This document shows, one piece after another, positions 23,533 to 36,502 of a stretch of 64,000 nt of DNA (positions within the stretch are counted from its first letter, which is position 1; the number at the start of each line of letters is the position of its first letter). The position numbers and the translations under genes are program-made. Under the pieces are notes generated by a model. It was not told where the DNA came from, made no database searches, and saw only the letters and a list, made by a program, of their open reading frames with translations. Source of the DNA: Hemibagrus wyckioides (Eukaryota > Chordata > Actinopteri > Siluriformes > Bagridae); assembly GCF_019097595.1 (NCBI RefSeq), contig NC_080715.1, positions 5,394,573 to 5,458,572 of the forward strand, in the 5' to 3' direction.

Positions 23533-23992
23533 TGTAAAATCAGACATTTTCCTTCCTTCTCAACGATTTTACTCTCCCTTTGTGTTACAGATGCAAAATA
23601 TTATACTGAAACACTTCTGTTTTACTCTTAGGATACACAAAAAGCCACACACACACACAATCTGGAACCAGTTTTAAGGATTTGACCAAACCAGATGATA
23701 TGGAACTTTGCACCAAATGGCATGATAGTAATACATTAACATGATATAACTGTTGTCATGGTGGCATCAATGGGTGCAGACCTACGCTACCCATCAATCT
23801 CAGCATGTCTCACTAATCACTTTCAGCTGTGTCTTGTTATGCCTTGTTATAACACCACTACTTAAGCTCCAGTCTTTCAGGTTCTCACCATCGAGTGTCT
23901 GGTGCATTTGTCATATTTGTCGTAACCACAATACCACTTTTGTCTTGTATTCAAAGTCTTTCACAGTTTCCATTTTTTTTCCTTGAGCAGGG
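23533..23992. other. Intergenic sequence, nothing recognised
   Basis: Unique sequence with a short CA run near 23648-23660. Confidence 0.6.

Positions 23993-24084
<92 letters not shown>
23993..24084. repeat. (CTAT)n microsatellite, about 23 units
   Basis: Pure tetranucleotide tract. It gives a SIYLSIYL open frame that is not a gene. Confidence 0.98.
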
Positions 24085-24085
<1 letters not shown>

Positions 24086-25491
24086 ATTACCATCAAAGGC
24101 AAAGTAGAGGACATTGGAGTACACATCATCTGCACTAGAGCCAGAGACAACATCTCTATTCTTTGTTTATAACAATGTTCATGGTATTGAAATGTTTAAA
24201 ATGACTTTCAAAGCTTCTGTGAATTCCTCACTCATCTTTATTCTCGGTAATGGCCAAGATGACGTGATTATTTAAAGCTGGTGTGCAGTGAGATTAGGAA
24301 ACCCTTCTGGTATTTACCTTTTATGCTTGACAGGAGTGAAAGCAGGCTGATCTGTGGTTAAACCTAGAAGACTCATGACTTAATCCTTGACTGGCAGCCA
24401 AGGCGGGGAAACGTTCTCTAATCTGCACATCCTGGCTGATAACACTAAACACAGAGTGGCTCTGGGGTTTCTGTGAACAGCTGAAGCTCTGAGGAATCCA
24501 GCTTCATTTCACACTTTCTCTTTATCTGTTATTCTTCTAAGAACTTTCAATTAGCCAGCAGTGTGTCTGAGGTAGAGTTTAGGAGTGTGTTTGTGTGTGT
24601 ATTAGCAAATACACAGGTGCATTCCTGGTTGTCTGAAAAACTAGCAGAAGAATGGTTCAATGAGTCAAATACATCATGTTAGCATCAGTGATGTGCGCTC
24701 ATGTGATGTACTTTACTGTAAAACACACTGGCGTTCAGTTTTTCAGCTTCTTTTTTGCATCACTTTCAAACCTTTAACTAAAACATTTTGTAATACCATG
24801 GCCATTTTCCACCACAGAAACAAAAACCTTGCCACCATGCATTTTGATCTTTCTAATTAACATGTGATCCTCAATAACATCCAAGATTTTAACTTCTGAG
24901 TTGAAGTTTAAACTTCTTTTCTTGACCTCATGGTCTATTTTCGCTTTGGTTATTGGTTTCCTATATTAGCCACAACACTGCTAGTAGTGGTGCAGTGAGA
25001 TTGTGTCTGAGCCAAAAGAAAGTGATGCAGCAGTGCTTTAGTCCTTTTGTTTGTTTAGCTCTCTCTGCTCCTCATCTGTGATCAGTTTCAAAAGCTTCAA
25101 CATTCATGTTTCTACCGCTTCCGACTAGCCAATCCGAGTCTCTGCTATAACTCACTGCATCGTGTAGCTGCATTGGGTCATATTCCATGTTTGCTGCCTT
25201 ATATACTTCTCAACTACACTAGATTTTTCATTAATATGACTTTTTTTCGTCACTGGAAAATGTTGAGTGAGAAAAGAAGCTCTTGCCTCTTTTGAACATG
25301 TGATGATACATATCATACTTTCTATGTTTTAGTCAGAACACTGGAAGCTATCTGATAATCTATTACAAGAATGACTACACAATTGGAACTGGAACCAAAT
25401 AAAGAAGCTTTTTAAGCATATGTGGTTTTAGTACTAATAATAATTTAAAATAATTGCTCATTTCATACCACAGATTGCCCCCAAATCCATT
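24085..25491. other. Intergenic sequence, nothing recognised
   Basis: About 1.4 kb of mainly unique sequence. The open frames are short and lack domain features. Confidence 0.6.
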
Positions 25492-25770
25492 CTAGAATTG
25501 GTATTTGAACTGTCTTATCATTATCTGAACTGAACTTGGCCCCTGTGATGTTGAAGGTTTAGCATTGCAAAGCTGGTTTAAATAAGAACTGAGGTGTCTA
25601 CTTCTAGATGGAGTCAGCAGAAGGGCAATGGAAGATACCATTGCAGTCATGCTACCCAAAAGATGATTAGAAATTTGATCATTAGTCAGTTTGTTCACTT
25701 CTGAAGGGCTGAGGGGACGGACTGAATTTATCAGTAACAGTGTATTAGTGCTTTGAACTCTAGAATTCAC
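25492..25770 (-). mobile_element. Possible L2 LINE reverse-transcriptase fragment
   Basis: The minus-strand frame (92 codons) contains RPLSPSEVNKL and ISNHLLGSMTAMV. These resemble the L2 segment upstream of the reverse transcriptase, where a 'PLS..EV.KL' motif precedes 'IP.HLLQ....V'. The match is weak and from memory. It could be chance. Confidence 0.35.
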
Positions 25771-26289
25771 TGTAACAGGGTTAAACCTTTGTAAGTGTGA
25801 CTTCAGAAGAGATCTCCTGGAAGGCTGGAAGACCAGATTAAATCTATATATTCAGCTAGAAATGGTGGAGGTGGAGGTGTTGAGCCACTACTGTAAAGAT
25901 GTGAGTGGGACACTTACATGGTGATAGGTTGATAACAGTCAACAGTGACCATGGTATTGGTGGTGGAACATGGAGAATCATTAAAGGTCCTGGTGTGAAA
26001 CAAGGTCCATGTGGGAGTGGGGTTTCCTCCTGTCTAATAAAAGAGGAAGAAAGCATTAATTTGTCACATATATATTATATTACAGTAAGGTTCTTTTCCT
26101 CATATATTCCACAGGGAGAGCCATGATACAGCACCTTGGAAGCAGATATGGTGGAAATAAGAAATCTATACATGTTGTTAAAATAGACATGTCTTAAATA
26201 ATACTTTTTGTTTATATAATAAAGTACAGGGGTAAAAATGTACTAACTTGAAAGCATATCTTGCAAAAATGTGCCACTTCTGTTAAATT
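25771..26289. other. Intergenic sequence, nothing recognised
   Basis: Unique sequence. It includes GGTGGAGGTGGAGGTG (25864-25879) and other GGT-rich words but no gene. Confidence 0.55.
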
Positions 26290-26905
26290 ATACAGGTTTT
26301 CCATAGGATTTACATCTGAGCTCTGATTGGGCAATTCCAAAATGTTTACCTTCTTCTCCTGAAGCCATTCCTTTGTTGTCCTTTGCTAAGCTATCCATGA
26401 TTCCTTCTATCTTGATTAGAGCCCCAATCCCACCTGCAGATTTAGTCTTTTTTTCACTTATCCCAGCTTACACAGTTGAAGGCCAGAGGGTCAGCCATGA
26501 TATAGCAAAGAGTTTTAAGGGCCTTGCTCAAGGTCTAGAAGTAGCTGCATGGTTGTGCTGGAGCTTGAATGACCAACCTTTCAGTTATTACCCCTGAGCC
26601 TTTACCATTTGAGCCACCACTGCCCCAACACCTCTATTTCATGAAGCTGCCACCACTATGATTCAACATGGATGTTGTGTACTTTGGGGTATCTTTTAGA
26701 ATAATTTTGGGTGATTTAAGCAGAATTTGATGTTTTTGATTGTTTTTATAAGACAGAGCTCAGTCTAGCCACCCTACCCTATAGACCAGATGTGAAGAAT
26801 ACAAGAGATATTCTTGCCACATATTCATGCATCTCCTTTAATGTTGCTCTAGGTCTCTTGTCAGCCTCTTACTTGACAAAAAATGGTCTCTTTCCATCCT
26901 CATAG
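26290..26905. mobile_element. DNA-transposon relic with a nested SINE
   Basis: Left part (ATAGGATTTACATCTGAGCT, ATTCCAAAATGTTTACCTTC, TGAAGCCATTCCTTTGTTG) and right part (GAAGCTGCCACCACTATGAT, AGCCACCCTACCCTATAGAC, CTCCTTTAATGTTGCTCTAG) are collinear with one common fish DNA transposon as I remember it, read antisense to its transposase. A SINE separates the two parts (26440-26632). The element is heavily mutated and not coding. Confidence 0.6.
26440..26632 (-). mobile_element. tRNA-derived SINE, antisense, nested copy
   Basis: GTCAGCCATGATATAGCAAA, GGGCCTTGCTCAAGG and GAGCCACCACTGCCCC define the reverse complement of the SINE seen better at 29985-30199 and 36503-36729. It has an internal deletion near 26460-26480. 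Confidence 0.7.
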
Positions 26906-27744
26906 CTAGAAATATCAATCAGATGACATTTATTTTTGTTCCACAGACGATATTTTGCTAAACCACAAGACAAGAAAAATCGAGCTCAACTTGTTCATAA
27001 TATTCCATCTTTAATTGAGAACAGTGACAATATTCATCATCATAATCATTATTATTACCATAAACATTATCATCATCCTTCATGCAAGCTTGTCCCCAAC
27101 CCTTTCTTCAGACTCTATTCAGACTCCTAACATCTGAGAGATTTTGTGGATAAAGCGTTTAGTCTCCCGAGAGCAATTCCCTCATTCCTCACTGGACAAA
27201 GAGGAAAGCTTTGACCTTGGAAGAGTTGCCTGGTGGATATGCACCCTCACACAAACACACACTGCTGCACTCCACATAACAGTTCTATTCGTTTGCAGCC
27301 CAAGCACATCATTTTTTTCCCCAACAGCCATCCGAGGAGATGGACCATGGTGATTATCAATCCTCAGCAAACAGTAGAGGGCCGCAAAGGCACCATAAAG
27401 CACAAGGGGATGAAGGATGCAGGCAGATTGCACTTTTGTCCTGCACACAAATCAGTGAGGTGTTTTTTCATCACTGTGTGTCAGAGACGGGAAAAGTAGA
27501 CTCATACAATAACAGCTAGATATCTTAGTTACATCTGGTGGCTTTTGTGGACAATATGAGAAATACCGGCATAGTGGAAAGGAAAATGAATAATTGATTA
27601 AGAAGCTAGATTGGGCTGTGAGGTTGGTCATGGGTTTATGCTTAGCCCATGTCTTTCTATGTTTAAAAATCTATTCAGATTGTAGATGAGGGTAGTCGAG
27701 TATATGGCAAAGTATTTATAACCTTCAGTAAGTACATACAAAGA
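26906..27744. other. Intergenic sequence, nothing recognised
   Basis: It includes a short CAT-rich run at 27034-27076. Three overlapping short frames at 27144-27499 occupy both strands and show no domain. Confidence 0.55.
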
Positions 27745-27860
27745 CTTATCTTCAATTCAGTTCCATTTTATTCACATAAGGCTTTTAACAATGGACTTTA
27801 AAGCAACTTTACAGAAATCTCTTGCCCTAATGAGCAAGCCAGAGGCAACACAACGCAGGT
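27745..27860 (-). mobile_element. Unnamed fish dispersed repeat, antisense copy
   Basis: ATTCAGTTCCATTTTATTCA, AAGCAACTTTACAGAAATCT and CTAATGAGCAAGCCAGAGGC belong to the same dispersed family as 57060-57205 and, inverted, 46200-46325. Confidence 0.6.
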
Positions 27861-28004
27861 ACTACTACCACCAAAGGACCATGCTGTTGACTCACTGTGT
27901 TTATGTATACATGCCTGTATTTCCTCACATGTGTTACTGTTGCAGATGTTCCAACACATACCCCTTGACAGATGTGAATAACAAAATGGATCCAATCTAC
28001 CTCT

Positions 28005-28240
28005 GGGTTACTCTGCACATGCATATCTTCCATGCTTTTATTGCACACTGTACATTTTATACATGCACATAAATATGTGTCTTGCTTTTGCAAAGTTTGT
28101 AATTTACGTCTTTTGTACGTTTTTGTTTTTTCCTTATATTCTTATAATATGTCATAGACTGCTAGGAGGATTCACAGAGTAAGAATTTCATTGTATGGTG
28201 TACAAACATACACATGACAATAAACTCATATTTATAAAGA
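28005..28240 (+). mobile_element. Possible retroposon 3' untranslated tail
   Basis: TTATTGCACACTGTACATTT, then AGAATTTCATTGTATGGTGT, then ATGACAATAAA, is the layout of several fish LINE 3' ends, closing with a polyadenylation-like AATAAA. No coding part is present. Confidence 0.45.
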
Positions 28241-28249
28241 CCTTATTAT

Positions 28250-28383
28250 TGTCAGCCATGGTGCAGCAGCCCTGGAGCAGAGAGGGTTAAGAGCCTTGCT
28301 CAGGGGCCCAACAGTGGCAGCTTGGAAGAGCTGGGTCAAATCAACAACCCAGAGCCTCCAACACTTGAGCTATCACTGCTAAA
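28250..28383 (-). mobile_element. tRNA-derived SINE, antisense, partial
   Basis: GTCAGCCATGGTGCAGCAGC, CCTGGAGCAGAGAGGGTTAA and GGGCCCAACAGTGGCAGCTT match the body of the SINE at 36503-36729. The 3' tail is missing or replaced. Confidence 0.8.
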
Positions 28384-29127
28384 AGACTTTCTCATTTTTC
28401 TTGGTTCTCAAGATTAAGCTTCATGAATTCACAGGACAGTATTTGCCTAGATAAAGTGAACCCAACAGAACCCAAAAGTAACTGCCAATTGAAGCAAAAG
28501 CGTATCTTTCATATCTGGCACCATTTCAGTAATTTTGCTTTTCTTCCAGACATATTTTAACCACAATTCTGCTTCAACTTAGCAAGAAGAAAAGTGTAGT
28601 TTTCATGTTTTCCTCTCTCTTACCTATCATTGTAGCCAAAAGAGCCAAACATTCTATATACTACAGTGAATGCTCTATTTATAAAATTAAGAGACAGCAA
28701 GCATTGGACAATAGATGTGGGCGTGTCCAGCGATGTGACAATCTTGGAGTGACTTGGTGACTGTACCAATGGGAATGAAGGCAGTAGAGTTGAAGGTGAC
28801 AAAGAGATGCTGCTTTTTCTTCTTCTTAGAAGATACAATGCAGGTGTACACTGGTTAATTTTATACACAAACACCTTCCAAAATGTCAAATTTCTCAGCA
28901 AGAAAATTGATTTGTTGTCAAATGGAATGCTAGTTGTGCTACTGATAAATGTTATTACTATTTTAACCAGTAGCAGGAAGGCCTACTGCATGGTAGAGAG
29001 TCTGTAGATTTGTAGCGATAAAGCTGTTGTATTTGTGAATGTAGCATAAGCCATATACACTGGCAAAATACATTTGTAACACTAGCCTTTTTTGTTTTGT
29101 AATTCAAACCATAATTTTCTTGTTTTC
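28384..29127. other. Intergenic sequence, nothing recognised
   Basis: Opposing short frames at 28620-28901 (minus) and 28807-29007 (plus) have no family features. I do not call them. Confidence 0.55.
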
Positions 29128-29645
29128 ACAGCACTTGGCAGACGCTATTATCCAGGGCACCGTACAAAAGGGCTTTTAAATCTCACTTAATTAATACATC
29201 AATACTGGTTTACTAGGGCACAGACTAAGAATACCATAAATCTACATTGAAAGGAAATATAGCAAATATTTTTTTTTAAAAATTAAACATATATAATCAA
29301 ATAGGCAAAAGTAAGCATTAGTTTAAATATTTCAGGAAGAGGTAGGTTCACCCATTGTATGGCAGTCAGTGACTCTGTCTAGGGGAAGTTCATTCCACCA
29401 CCTCGGTGCCAGAACAGAAAAGAGTCTTGATGTATACCTACCTCTTACGCTGAAAGATGTTGGACCAGTCGAGCAGTGCTAATAGATCTGATAGAGCATG
29501 GTGCAGTGCGAGGAGTAATAAGAGCTTTGAGGTAAGATGGAGCTGGTTCATTTTTGGCTTTGTAGGCAAGCAGCAGTGTTTCGAATCTGATGCCTGCAGC
29601 TACCAGAAACCAGTGGGGGGATCACAGCAACGGGGTGACAGCTAG
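29128..29645 (-). mobile_element. L2 LINE 3' end, antisense
   Basis: CAGCACTTGGCAGACGCTAT at the left is the reverse complement of the L2 3' tail. GGGGAAGTTCATTCCACCAC and GGCAAGCAGCAGTGTTTCGA are the reverse complement of the reverse-transcriptase C-terminus (the 'W.P...RI.FKTL..AYKAK' and 'APR.WNELP' regions). Frames are broken. Confidence 0.78.
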
Positions 29646-29984
29646 ACACAACCTTTCATTCAGTAGTCCAACATCTTAACCACTGAGTTTACACTTAGTA
29701 CCCTAGCGCATCTGTTTTTGACCTCTTTTGACCCCCTGCTTGGCTTTTATCACTTAGATTCTTTGCCTGAAAAAGTAAACTTCTACACAGGCAGCCAGAA
29801 TTTGAAATGAATCAATGTGTTGTAGTTGTACTAAAGTAAATAAGTTGATAAGTACCAGAAGATCCTGTCCTGTCTAGTCAAGCATGGCCTGTAGATCCTA
29901 CATGCTCCAGAGGGATACCATTTGTCCTGACTGTGCTGTCTTTAATGTGTAATAAAGAGCATAACATTTTAGTTGTTCCTCTTT

Positions 29985-30199
29985 GGGAGTGGTGGTATCT
30001 CAAGTGGTTAAGGTTGAAGATCGGGGTTTAAGCCCCAGTACAGCCAAGTTTCCACTGCTGGGATCTTAACTCTCTGCTCCAGGGGTGCTGCATCATGGCT
30101 GACCCTGTGCTCTGACCCCAACCTGGATGGCTGGGACATGTATAAAGACTTTCACTGTGCTATAATGTATACGTGACAATAATAAAGGCTTCTTCTTCT
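29985..30199 (+). mobile_element. tRNA-derived SINE, near full length
   Basis: The tRNA-like head carries a degraded A box (TGGTATCTCAAGTGG, 29993-30007) and B box (GGTTTAAGCCC, 30025-30035). The body reads CTCTCTGCTCCAGGGGTGCT, then ATCATGGCTGACCCTGTGCT. The tail TTTCACTGTGCTATAATGTA is followed by GACAATAATAAAGGCTTCTTCTTC (split here as GACAATAATAAAGG and CTTCTTCTTC). This SINE family is, to my memory, characteristic of catfish. Confidence 0.85.
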
Positions 30200-33100
30200 A
30201 CTAAGCGTTGTCAGTGTCATGTCAGTGTCATGATATATCCAAAGGCTATGCTGAAGGCTGAAGTGGAAGTTAACCAGGATTGGACATCACACTCCTGACC
30301 AATCCACCTATGTGTAATCTTTTAGTAAGAAACCAGAGAAGGTGTTGCAGTGCATAACGCTTGACTTAGACAAATGTTAACTGTAACACACCGGCTTGTT
30401 CATGCTGCAGAAGGAATGTGAGACATTTTGATCTTTGAGTTTAATGAAACCAGCTGACAGTTCAGTCCACATGATGCTAGACTTATGTGGTTTATTCTGA
30501 AATGCCTGTACTGAAAGTGATGAAAATCCAGACCTGCTTTACAAAGCATTACTTGCAGTCCAGTTGTTGTTTCACTGCTCCATTGGACATTATATTGACC
30601 TTTCAGATTTAAAAAAAAAATGGAGCCAATATTATTGTACAGTGTGGAGCATACTGTGATTTAGTAATGTCCTGCATCCACCATGTGGGCCACTGATGAT
30701 TATCATCCAGCGCTCATATTGATCTTTTAGGTCTATTTGCTGGCCCTTATAAGGATTCTTAAATGTACCGTACAACAGAATGTTGTTGTTATGTGTGCCA
30801 ATGAACAATTCGAAGAAACTTGAGTACATAAATCATGTGACGATTCTACAGTTCTTACAGAAAAGCTGTGGCTAGACCGGATGATAAATTAGATTTTGGT
30901 TACTTGTTGCTCTTTAGCTTTAATGAAGGGTATGTATGGACCAAAAATGACGAAACTGTTCTCTACCTGTTCAGTTCTGTCTGGAGTCACATTTAGGCTC
31001 CAGTTTGTGATTTACAAACAAAAACAGATCTCAAAATATACCAAAAAGTTCAGTCTTCTATTTCTCCCGAATAAAAACAACAGATGAGTCGACTTGCATA
31101 CGAATCTGGAATCATTCACATTACAGTGGCGTCAATGTTTTAAACTCCAATATTAAATGACCCCCTGGAAGCCCCGCCCCCTAGCCAGTGCTCTCATCTC
31201 GAATCCAGCTTTTGTGTTCTTTAAATTAGCCAAAGTTAGACGTGTATAAATACAGTATAATGGCTTAAATCAGTTACCTAGATTTATTAGCCACGCCAAA
31301 AGGTTTTTTTTGCATTGGTTGTCAGCCAATGAGAAAACGGATGAAAATCTTCACTTGGAAAGGAAAAGAAGGGATTTGTTTACAAACAACCCGTCTTATA
31401 CAATAAATAGCGATCTTAAGGGTAGTGATTAAAAATTCTGGTCTCTTGCACTAATCAGTACTGACATTTCTAAAAGGAATGTATTGAAAAGATTTATTTA
31501 TATATTTATTTATTTATTTATTTATTTCCAGGTGGTACCATCCACAGGAGCCCAGAGTACTAGCCGATATCAAACACAGCAGTGTGTGTGAGAGCTCTGA
31601 ACATAATTATACTGCTTTCATAAAGGCTGTCTCGCTCCTGTTGGTCGAACATGGATTCTTTTGACTGACTCACTGCCTCTATCAATGCAGCTGTCTTTCA
31701 TTTTGATCCCCAGACACTCACATACAGACACAAACACACACCCCTGCCTCTCACCTGGCTGTGTTCCACTCTGTCCCGATAATGCAGAGACAATAGTCGA
31801 GCTCTCTGAGAGCCGTGTCTGGCCTCGAAAGAAAGGAAAGGGAGATGTTGAGCAACGGGGTGAGCAAAGCATGCAGTCTGAGTATTGTGTTACATCCTTA
31901 TAGCTACAGGATGAAGTCTTTCTCATTAAAGATGGAAGAAATGTTGCAGGATGTGACAAGGAAAATGTCTACAATGGGATGATGTAGCTAATGATGTGAC
32001 AGGTTTATTTTTTTAGTTTCTGTTTTAATATCATCCAGCCATTCTGCTATCAGCGTAAATAATTCAGAGGAGCACGTAGCTGACATGCTTTCATTTTCGC
32101 GCACGCTTTAGTTTACGTCTGGAGTGTTTGCCATCGGCGCTCATGATTGCTTTCGGTAAAATGTGACAGTCAACACGAACACTTGTCCTCTCTGACTGTG
32201 TGGCTGTGAATTACAATGATCTCTAGAGCTGTGTGATTAAGATATGAAGTGGTGATGAGCACACAGGCTGATGTAACTCTGCTGACTTTTCTCTTCAGGC
32301 TGTGGGAACTAGTCAAGAGAGAAAGAGAGTAAGAGAGAGAATGTGTCTCTCATCATCATCAAGTCTATTCATCATTACTCAGTCGAGCAGAGGGCAGAAG
32401 CTCCACGTCTGCAGGTCTGTCGACTTTCCTAACGCGACTAAGGACAAGGACGACGACGGCCACTCGGTATGGACGTCTTACATGCTCGCCTAGCTATGTC
32501 AGGTTTGTTTTATTGAGATTTTAAAATTCTGAAAGAGTTAAAAAGATGAAGTCGTACGTTTCAATGACAGAGTGCTTAACAGTTCCTGCTAAAAATAAAA
32601 AAACTAAATAATAAAAAAATAAATAAAAATAAATAAATAAAAATACTTGTGTATAAATAGAGGAAAAATACCTATGTTTTAATTTTTTATTAATTTTATC
32701 AAGTAGTGACACATTCTAACATACATTGTTGTAGCCTCTTTTTTTTTATTTAACTAATTTAATAAATGATGCTGATTCATCTCACACGTTGCAAACCCAC
32801 GATCATCTCTTGAAGTAAATTTAAATAAACTCTTCATTACCGAGGAATGATCTTGTTTGTAGTATATACGGTTTCAGAAAGAAAGAAAGAAAAAAAAAAG
32901 CTCATGGTTAGGTAATATGGCATAGTGGTCAGACTTTCAGTACTAACCACTGTAATTCTGTTGAACTGGAAGATTTGAAAGACCAACAGTGCCATCTAGC
33001 AGCTCCCAGAAATCCCATCCAAGGCTCTCAGCCCAACTGTCCTCTGATTAAATCATGTACTAAACAAGCACCATGACTGATGAAGATTTCAAAACACACA

Positions 33101-33599
33101 TGTCATTTAATTGTGAAGAATTTTTATTTTGTGAGACATTTACTTCAAGCTGCATGTGGAGGAATGAGTGTATGCATGTAGAAAGCCTTAAATCTGACCG
33201 AGTGTAGATGGAGCTAGTCTCATTTGAGGTGAATCCCTAAGATAAGATCAGGTGTGTTGTGAGGTAAAAATTCTTATCCTTAAGAGACACTTCATCCACT
33301 GCAAGATTACTTCATACATCATGTGGCAGCAACACAATGCATAAATCCACCAGAGCTACAATTAATATTCACGTCAAACATCAGACTAGAGACAAAATGT
33401 GTGTTTGTGACTTTGACCATATTTCCTGATGGGCTGGGTTGAGTTAGAGACGTCTAGTTGATGAGAAACTTTAAAAGAGAACGGTCAGATTAGCTGATAA
33501 GAAGGCTACTGTAAATCAGATAACCAGTCACATGGTGAGCATCAAGCATCGTTGAGGTGGATCTTCTACAACGGCACAGGTTCTGGCCCGGCCATCCAA
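30200..33599. other. Mostly unique intergenic sequence
   Basis: No confirmed gene in 3.4 kb. A stop-free plus-strand run of about 50 codons near 30845-30995 and minus-strand frames at 30632-30829 and 31618-31959 have no recognisable domain. A short (TTTA)n run lies at about 31495-31527. At 32299-32328 a 30-bp segment is bounded by splice-like signals (TTTTCTCTTCAG and GTAAGAG), but nothing supports it as an exon. Confidence 0.5.
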
Positions 33600-33770
33600 G
33601 ACCAGTGATATGGGCTTGGGGCTGCCAAGCTGCCACCGTTAGGCCCTGGAGCAAAGCCCTTAGTCCCTATGGCTAACCCTGCACTCTGACCCCAATCCTC
33701 CAATAAAGGATGTGACATGAATTTCACTGTGCATTAATGTATATGTGACAAATAAAGGCTACTTAACTGA
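33600..33770 (+). mobile_element. tRNA-derived SINE, head degraded
   Basis: GGGGCTGCCAAGCTGCCACC, GCCCTGGAGCAAAGCCCTTA, GCACTCTGACCCCAATCC and the tail AATTTCACTGTGCATTAATG then GTGACAAATAAAGGC identify it. The A box region is not recognisable. Confidence 0.8.
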
Positions 33771-36502
33771 AGCTACAACGGGAGAGATGAAGGCTGTAAA
33801 AAAACATCATCTGGTCTCTTAAAAGCAGATACCGAAACAAATATGAGCAGATACTGATACAGATAACAGCAGTGCGAGCTGACCGTTACTTTCGATGAGA
33901 CACGAGTGATACGTTGGAACACAATTGTGTTCAGTGTGTTTAAAAGTGGCTCCTTACCTCTATTGTATGTGAAAGAACCACAGGCATAAACACACACACT
34001 GCTACATCTCACCATCAGATGTCAGCGGGTACATCGTCTATTTACACCTCATAATATTTTCCAACACAGAGCTCGATTCGTGAGACTGCACTGAAAGCCA
34101 CATGTTGTTTAAGAACAGGAAATGGCTTTCTCCTGAAAAAAAAAAAATGTGTGAGCTCCAGTTGCATGCAAGAAACTAGTTAACACTCGACTGCATAGAG
34201 ATTGCATGTGTAAAGTACTGTAAAGTAGCACTGATGTAACATAACGTGAAATATAATGAATTTCATATGCGATTAAAAGTCATCCAGCGGTGCTAAATTA
34301 ATTAATCAATTAATTAATCAATTCATTCATTCAATAATTCAAATACAGATATTAACATTTAGCCAGTGGTTATTATCTGAAAAATCATTATCTGATGGTC
34401 TTGTTGGCTTCTTTATAAAATGTTAGTCTTTGTAAAGACTAAAATTAGGTCATGAACAGAATAGAAGGGTTAAAAATGATGTGCTATTTGAATGCAGAGT
34501 GCACACTCAGGAGATGAGCTTCGCTCCGTCTCAACCTGCTGCAGGAGCTAGAGGCGAGCGTCTGAAACTCTGAACTGTCTGAGGTTTTACCTCATTCGTC
34601 GTCTCTGTTTAAGGCCCTTCTCCTTTCCTCTGTCAACTCGCTCGCTCTCTCCCTCCAGAAAGTTAACGGGGTTAAAAGCAACGTTGTTTGTGGTAATTTA
34701 TTTTGAAGTGCACTGGCTGTTGGATGATGGGGGGAGAAGAAAGAAGGCAGATCTTGAGAAAAATGCATACTTAATAATGAGGGAGAAATGGCTGAATGCG
34801 GTTTAGGCTGTTTTGCGAATCAGTGGTTTTGTGACACATTTTGTTTTAAACTTGTGTCACTTGCCAAGTTTCGGGCAAATGCATCAGCATGTGCCATGCC
34901 AACGCAAAACTTTGATTTTTATCAGTATCGGTACGAATGGGAATCCGTTCCCCGGCCCAAACATTTACATTTATTTAACTGACTAGGATAAGAATTGTTG
35001 TTGCGCTGTTTTTTCCAATAAATTCCAATAAACAAGTATTTTGCATACTACAAACTCCCATACAGGATGTTCCTCAATGAAGTGGAATTAATGTATCAAA
35101 CAGAATTTTTTATCGTCTTGTTGCGAATTTTCTGTTGTTTTTTTTTTTCTCTTCTATTCGGTGTATTGTAGTGATCGTGTTTTTCCAATCTGTTTGACTA
35201 ACCAGCACAGTCATCTTTAATTCCCTTGCCTTCATTATACCTTTTTAAAACATAAACTGAAAATGAAATTCGACTCAAAATCTCCATTTCAGGCAAACGG
35301 CAAAAGCAAATCTAACGATTATAGCGATTGTGATGGAGTCGTATTTTTAAGAGTAAGTACGGCAAAACGTCATGGGATTTTGTTTACTTTCTTATTTATT
35401 TAGATTTACTGTGCATTTCTGTGCCTTTTGCAAAGATTCATCGTTTTTACTCATCAGATATAAAAACACTGTCAGTTCTTATTTACTGTACAAAACCAGA
35501 TCTTCAGTAATACTCAAGAACAAAGTGAGATAATTCTAAGTAATTTGAATAATGGCTCGATGGTTATTTCACATCAGATGCATTGGTTTATTTGAAATAC
35601 AAAAATAATTCAAAGATAAAGAAAAATATCCAAGATAAAACCAAAATAAAGTCACATATCCAAGATACCGCCATGATAAAAGCAAGATTAATATCCAAGA
35701 TAAATCCACAGCGACATCAAGGTCTGTGCAATTCTATATTTCTATCCAGTTTTTATTCTGAACTTAATAAAAGAATTACAGGGTTTTCTTTTCACAGATA
35801 TAGAATCCCACCATCTCACTGTGTCTCTTCCTCAAAATTCTGAATTTGGATCAGAAAATCAAACCTGCTTCATTTTTTAAAACATAATTCAAAAAGACGC
35901 AACTACCTCATTTTAATTCCAGACAGTTTTGTCCTGCCATTGTGTGATGAGCTCAACTTGAACCTTAACCAAGGTCTCGAGGATGCATTTAAGTGCTATT
36001 GATACCTTTAAATCAAATATGCACCATAATCGTTGGCTAATAACAATAAATAAAACAGACTAGAAATCACAAGAAGTGTTCTTACATTAAAAATAATATC
36101 CTTCAAATTTAAAAAGACACCTCAAGCTAGGTTAGTTACATCAAGATCAACTCTCAGAAGCACAAATCCAATCACAAAGCTAATTACATACTGGACGATT
36201 AATTCAGATTCTAATTTTATGTCACATACATCACACAGGGTAGGATATGGTATTGAAATTCTTTTAACCATGGTGAAAAGAAAAGAAGGTTCAAATCAGC
36301 AAAAGTGACGGCAACAGAACTCACCGGCGCCATCTTTAAAGCTCCAGTCAACTAGATAACATTTAAGAACGTTAGCTAACAACTGAGATTGACGTAAAGA
36401 TAAGTTAAACAGTATTAAATACTATTATACAATCTGTCTAAAAGGAGATTTATTGCTATCTTGCATCAAATGTCAGTGATTCTTACAGTCAAATGATTAA
36501 GT
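33771..36502. other. Intergenic sequence, nothing coding confirmed
   Basis: Largely unique AT-rich DNA. A run of ATTAATCA words lies at 34295-34335. A 64-codon plus-strand frame starts at 34788 (ATG), Cys/Phe-rich and without a recognised domain. A degenerate ATATCCAAGATAAA repeat occurs at 35605-35705 (three to four copies, 25-37 bp apart). Confidence 0.55.

Noticed and set aside
29993..30035. A and B box pair suggesting a tRNA gene
   Set aside because: It is the head of a SINE: the cloverleaf cannot be completed, and body and tail match the retroposon family.
31618..31959. 113-codon minus-strand frame
   Set aside because: No domain, unusual composition, and an overlapping frame on the other strand. 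Likely chance.
32299..32328. 30-bp microexon between CTCTTCAG and GTAAGAG
   Set aside because: The donor lies in a GA-rich run that supplies such words by chance, and there is no coding partner.
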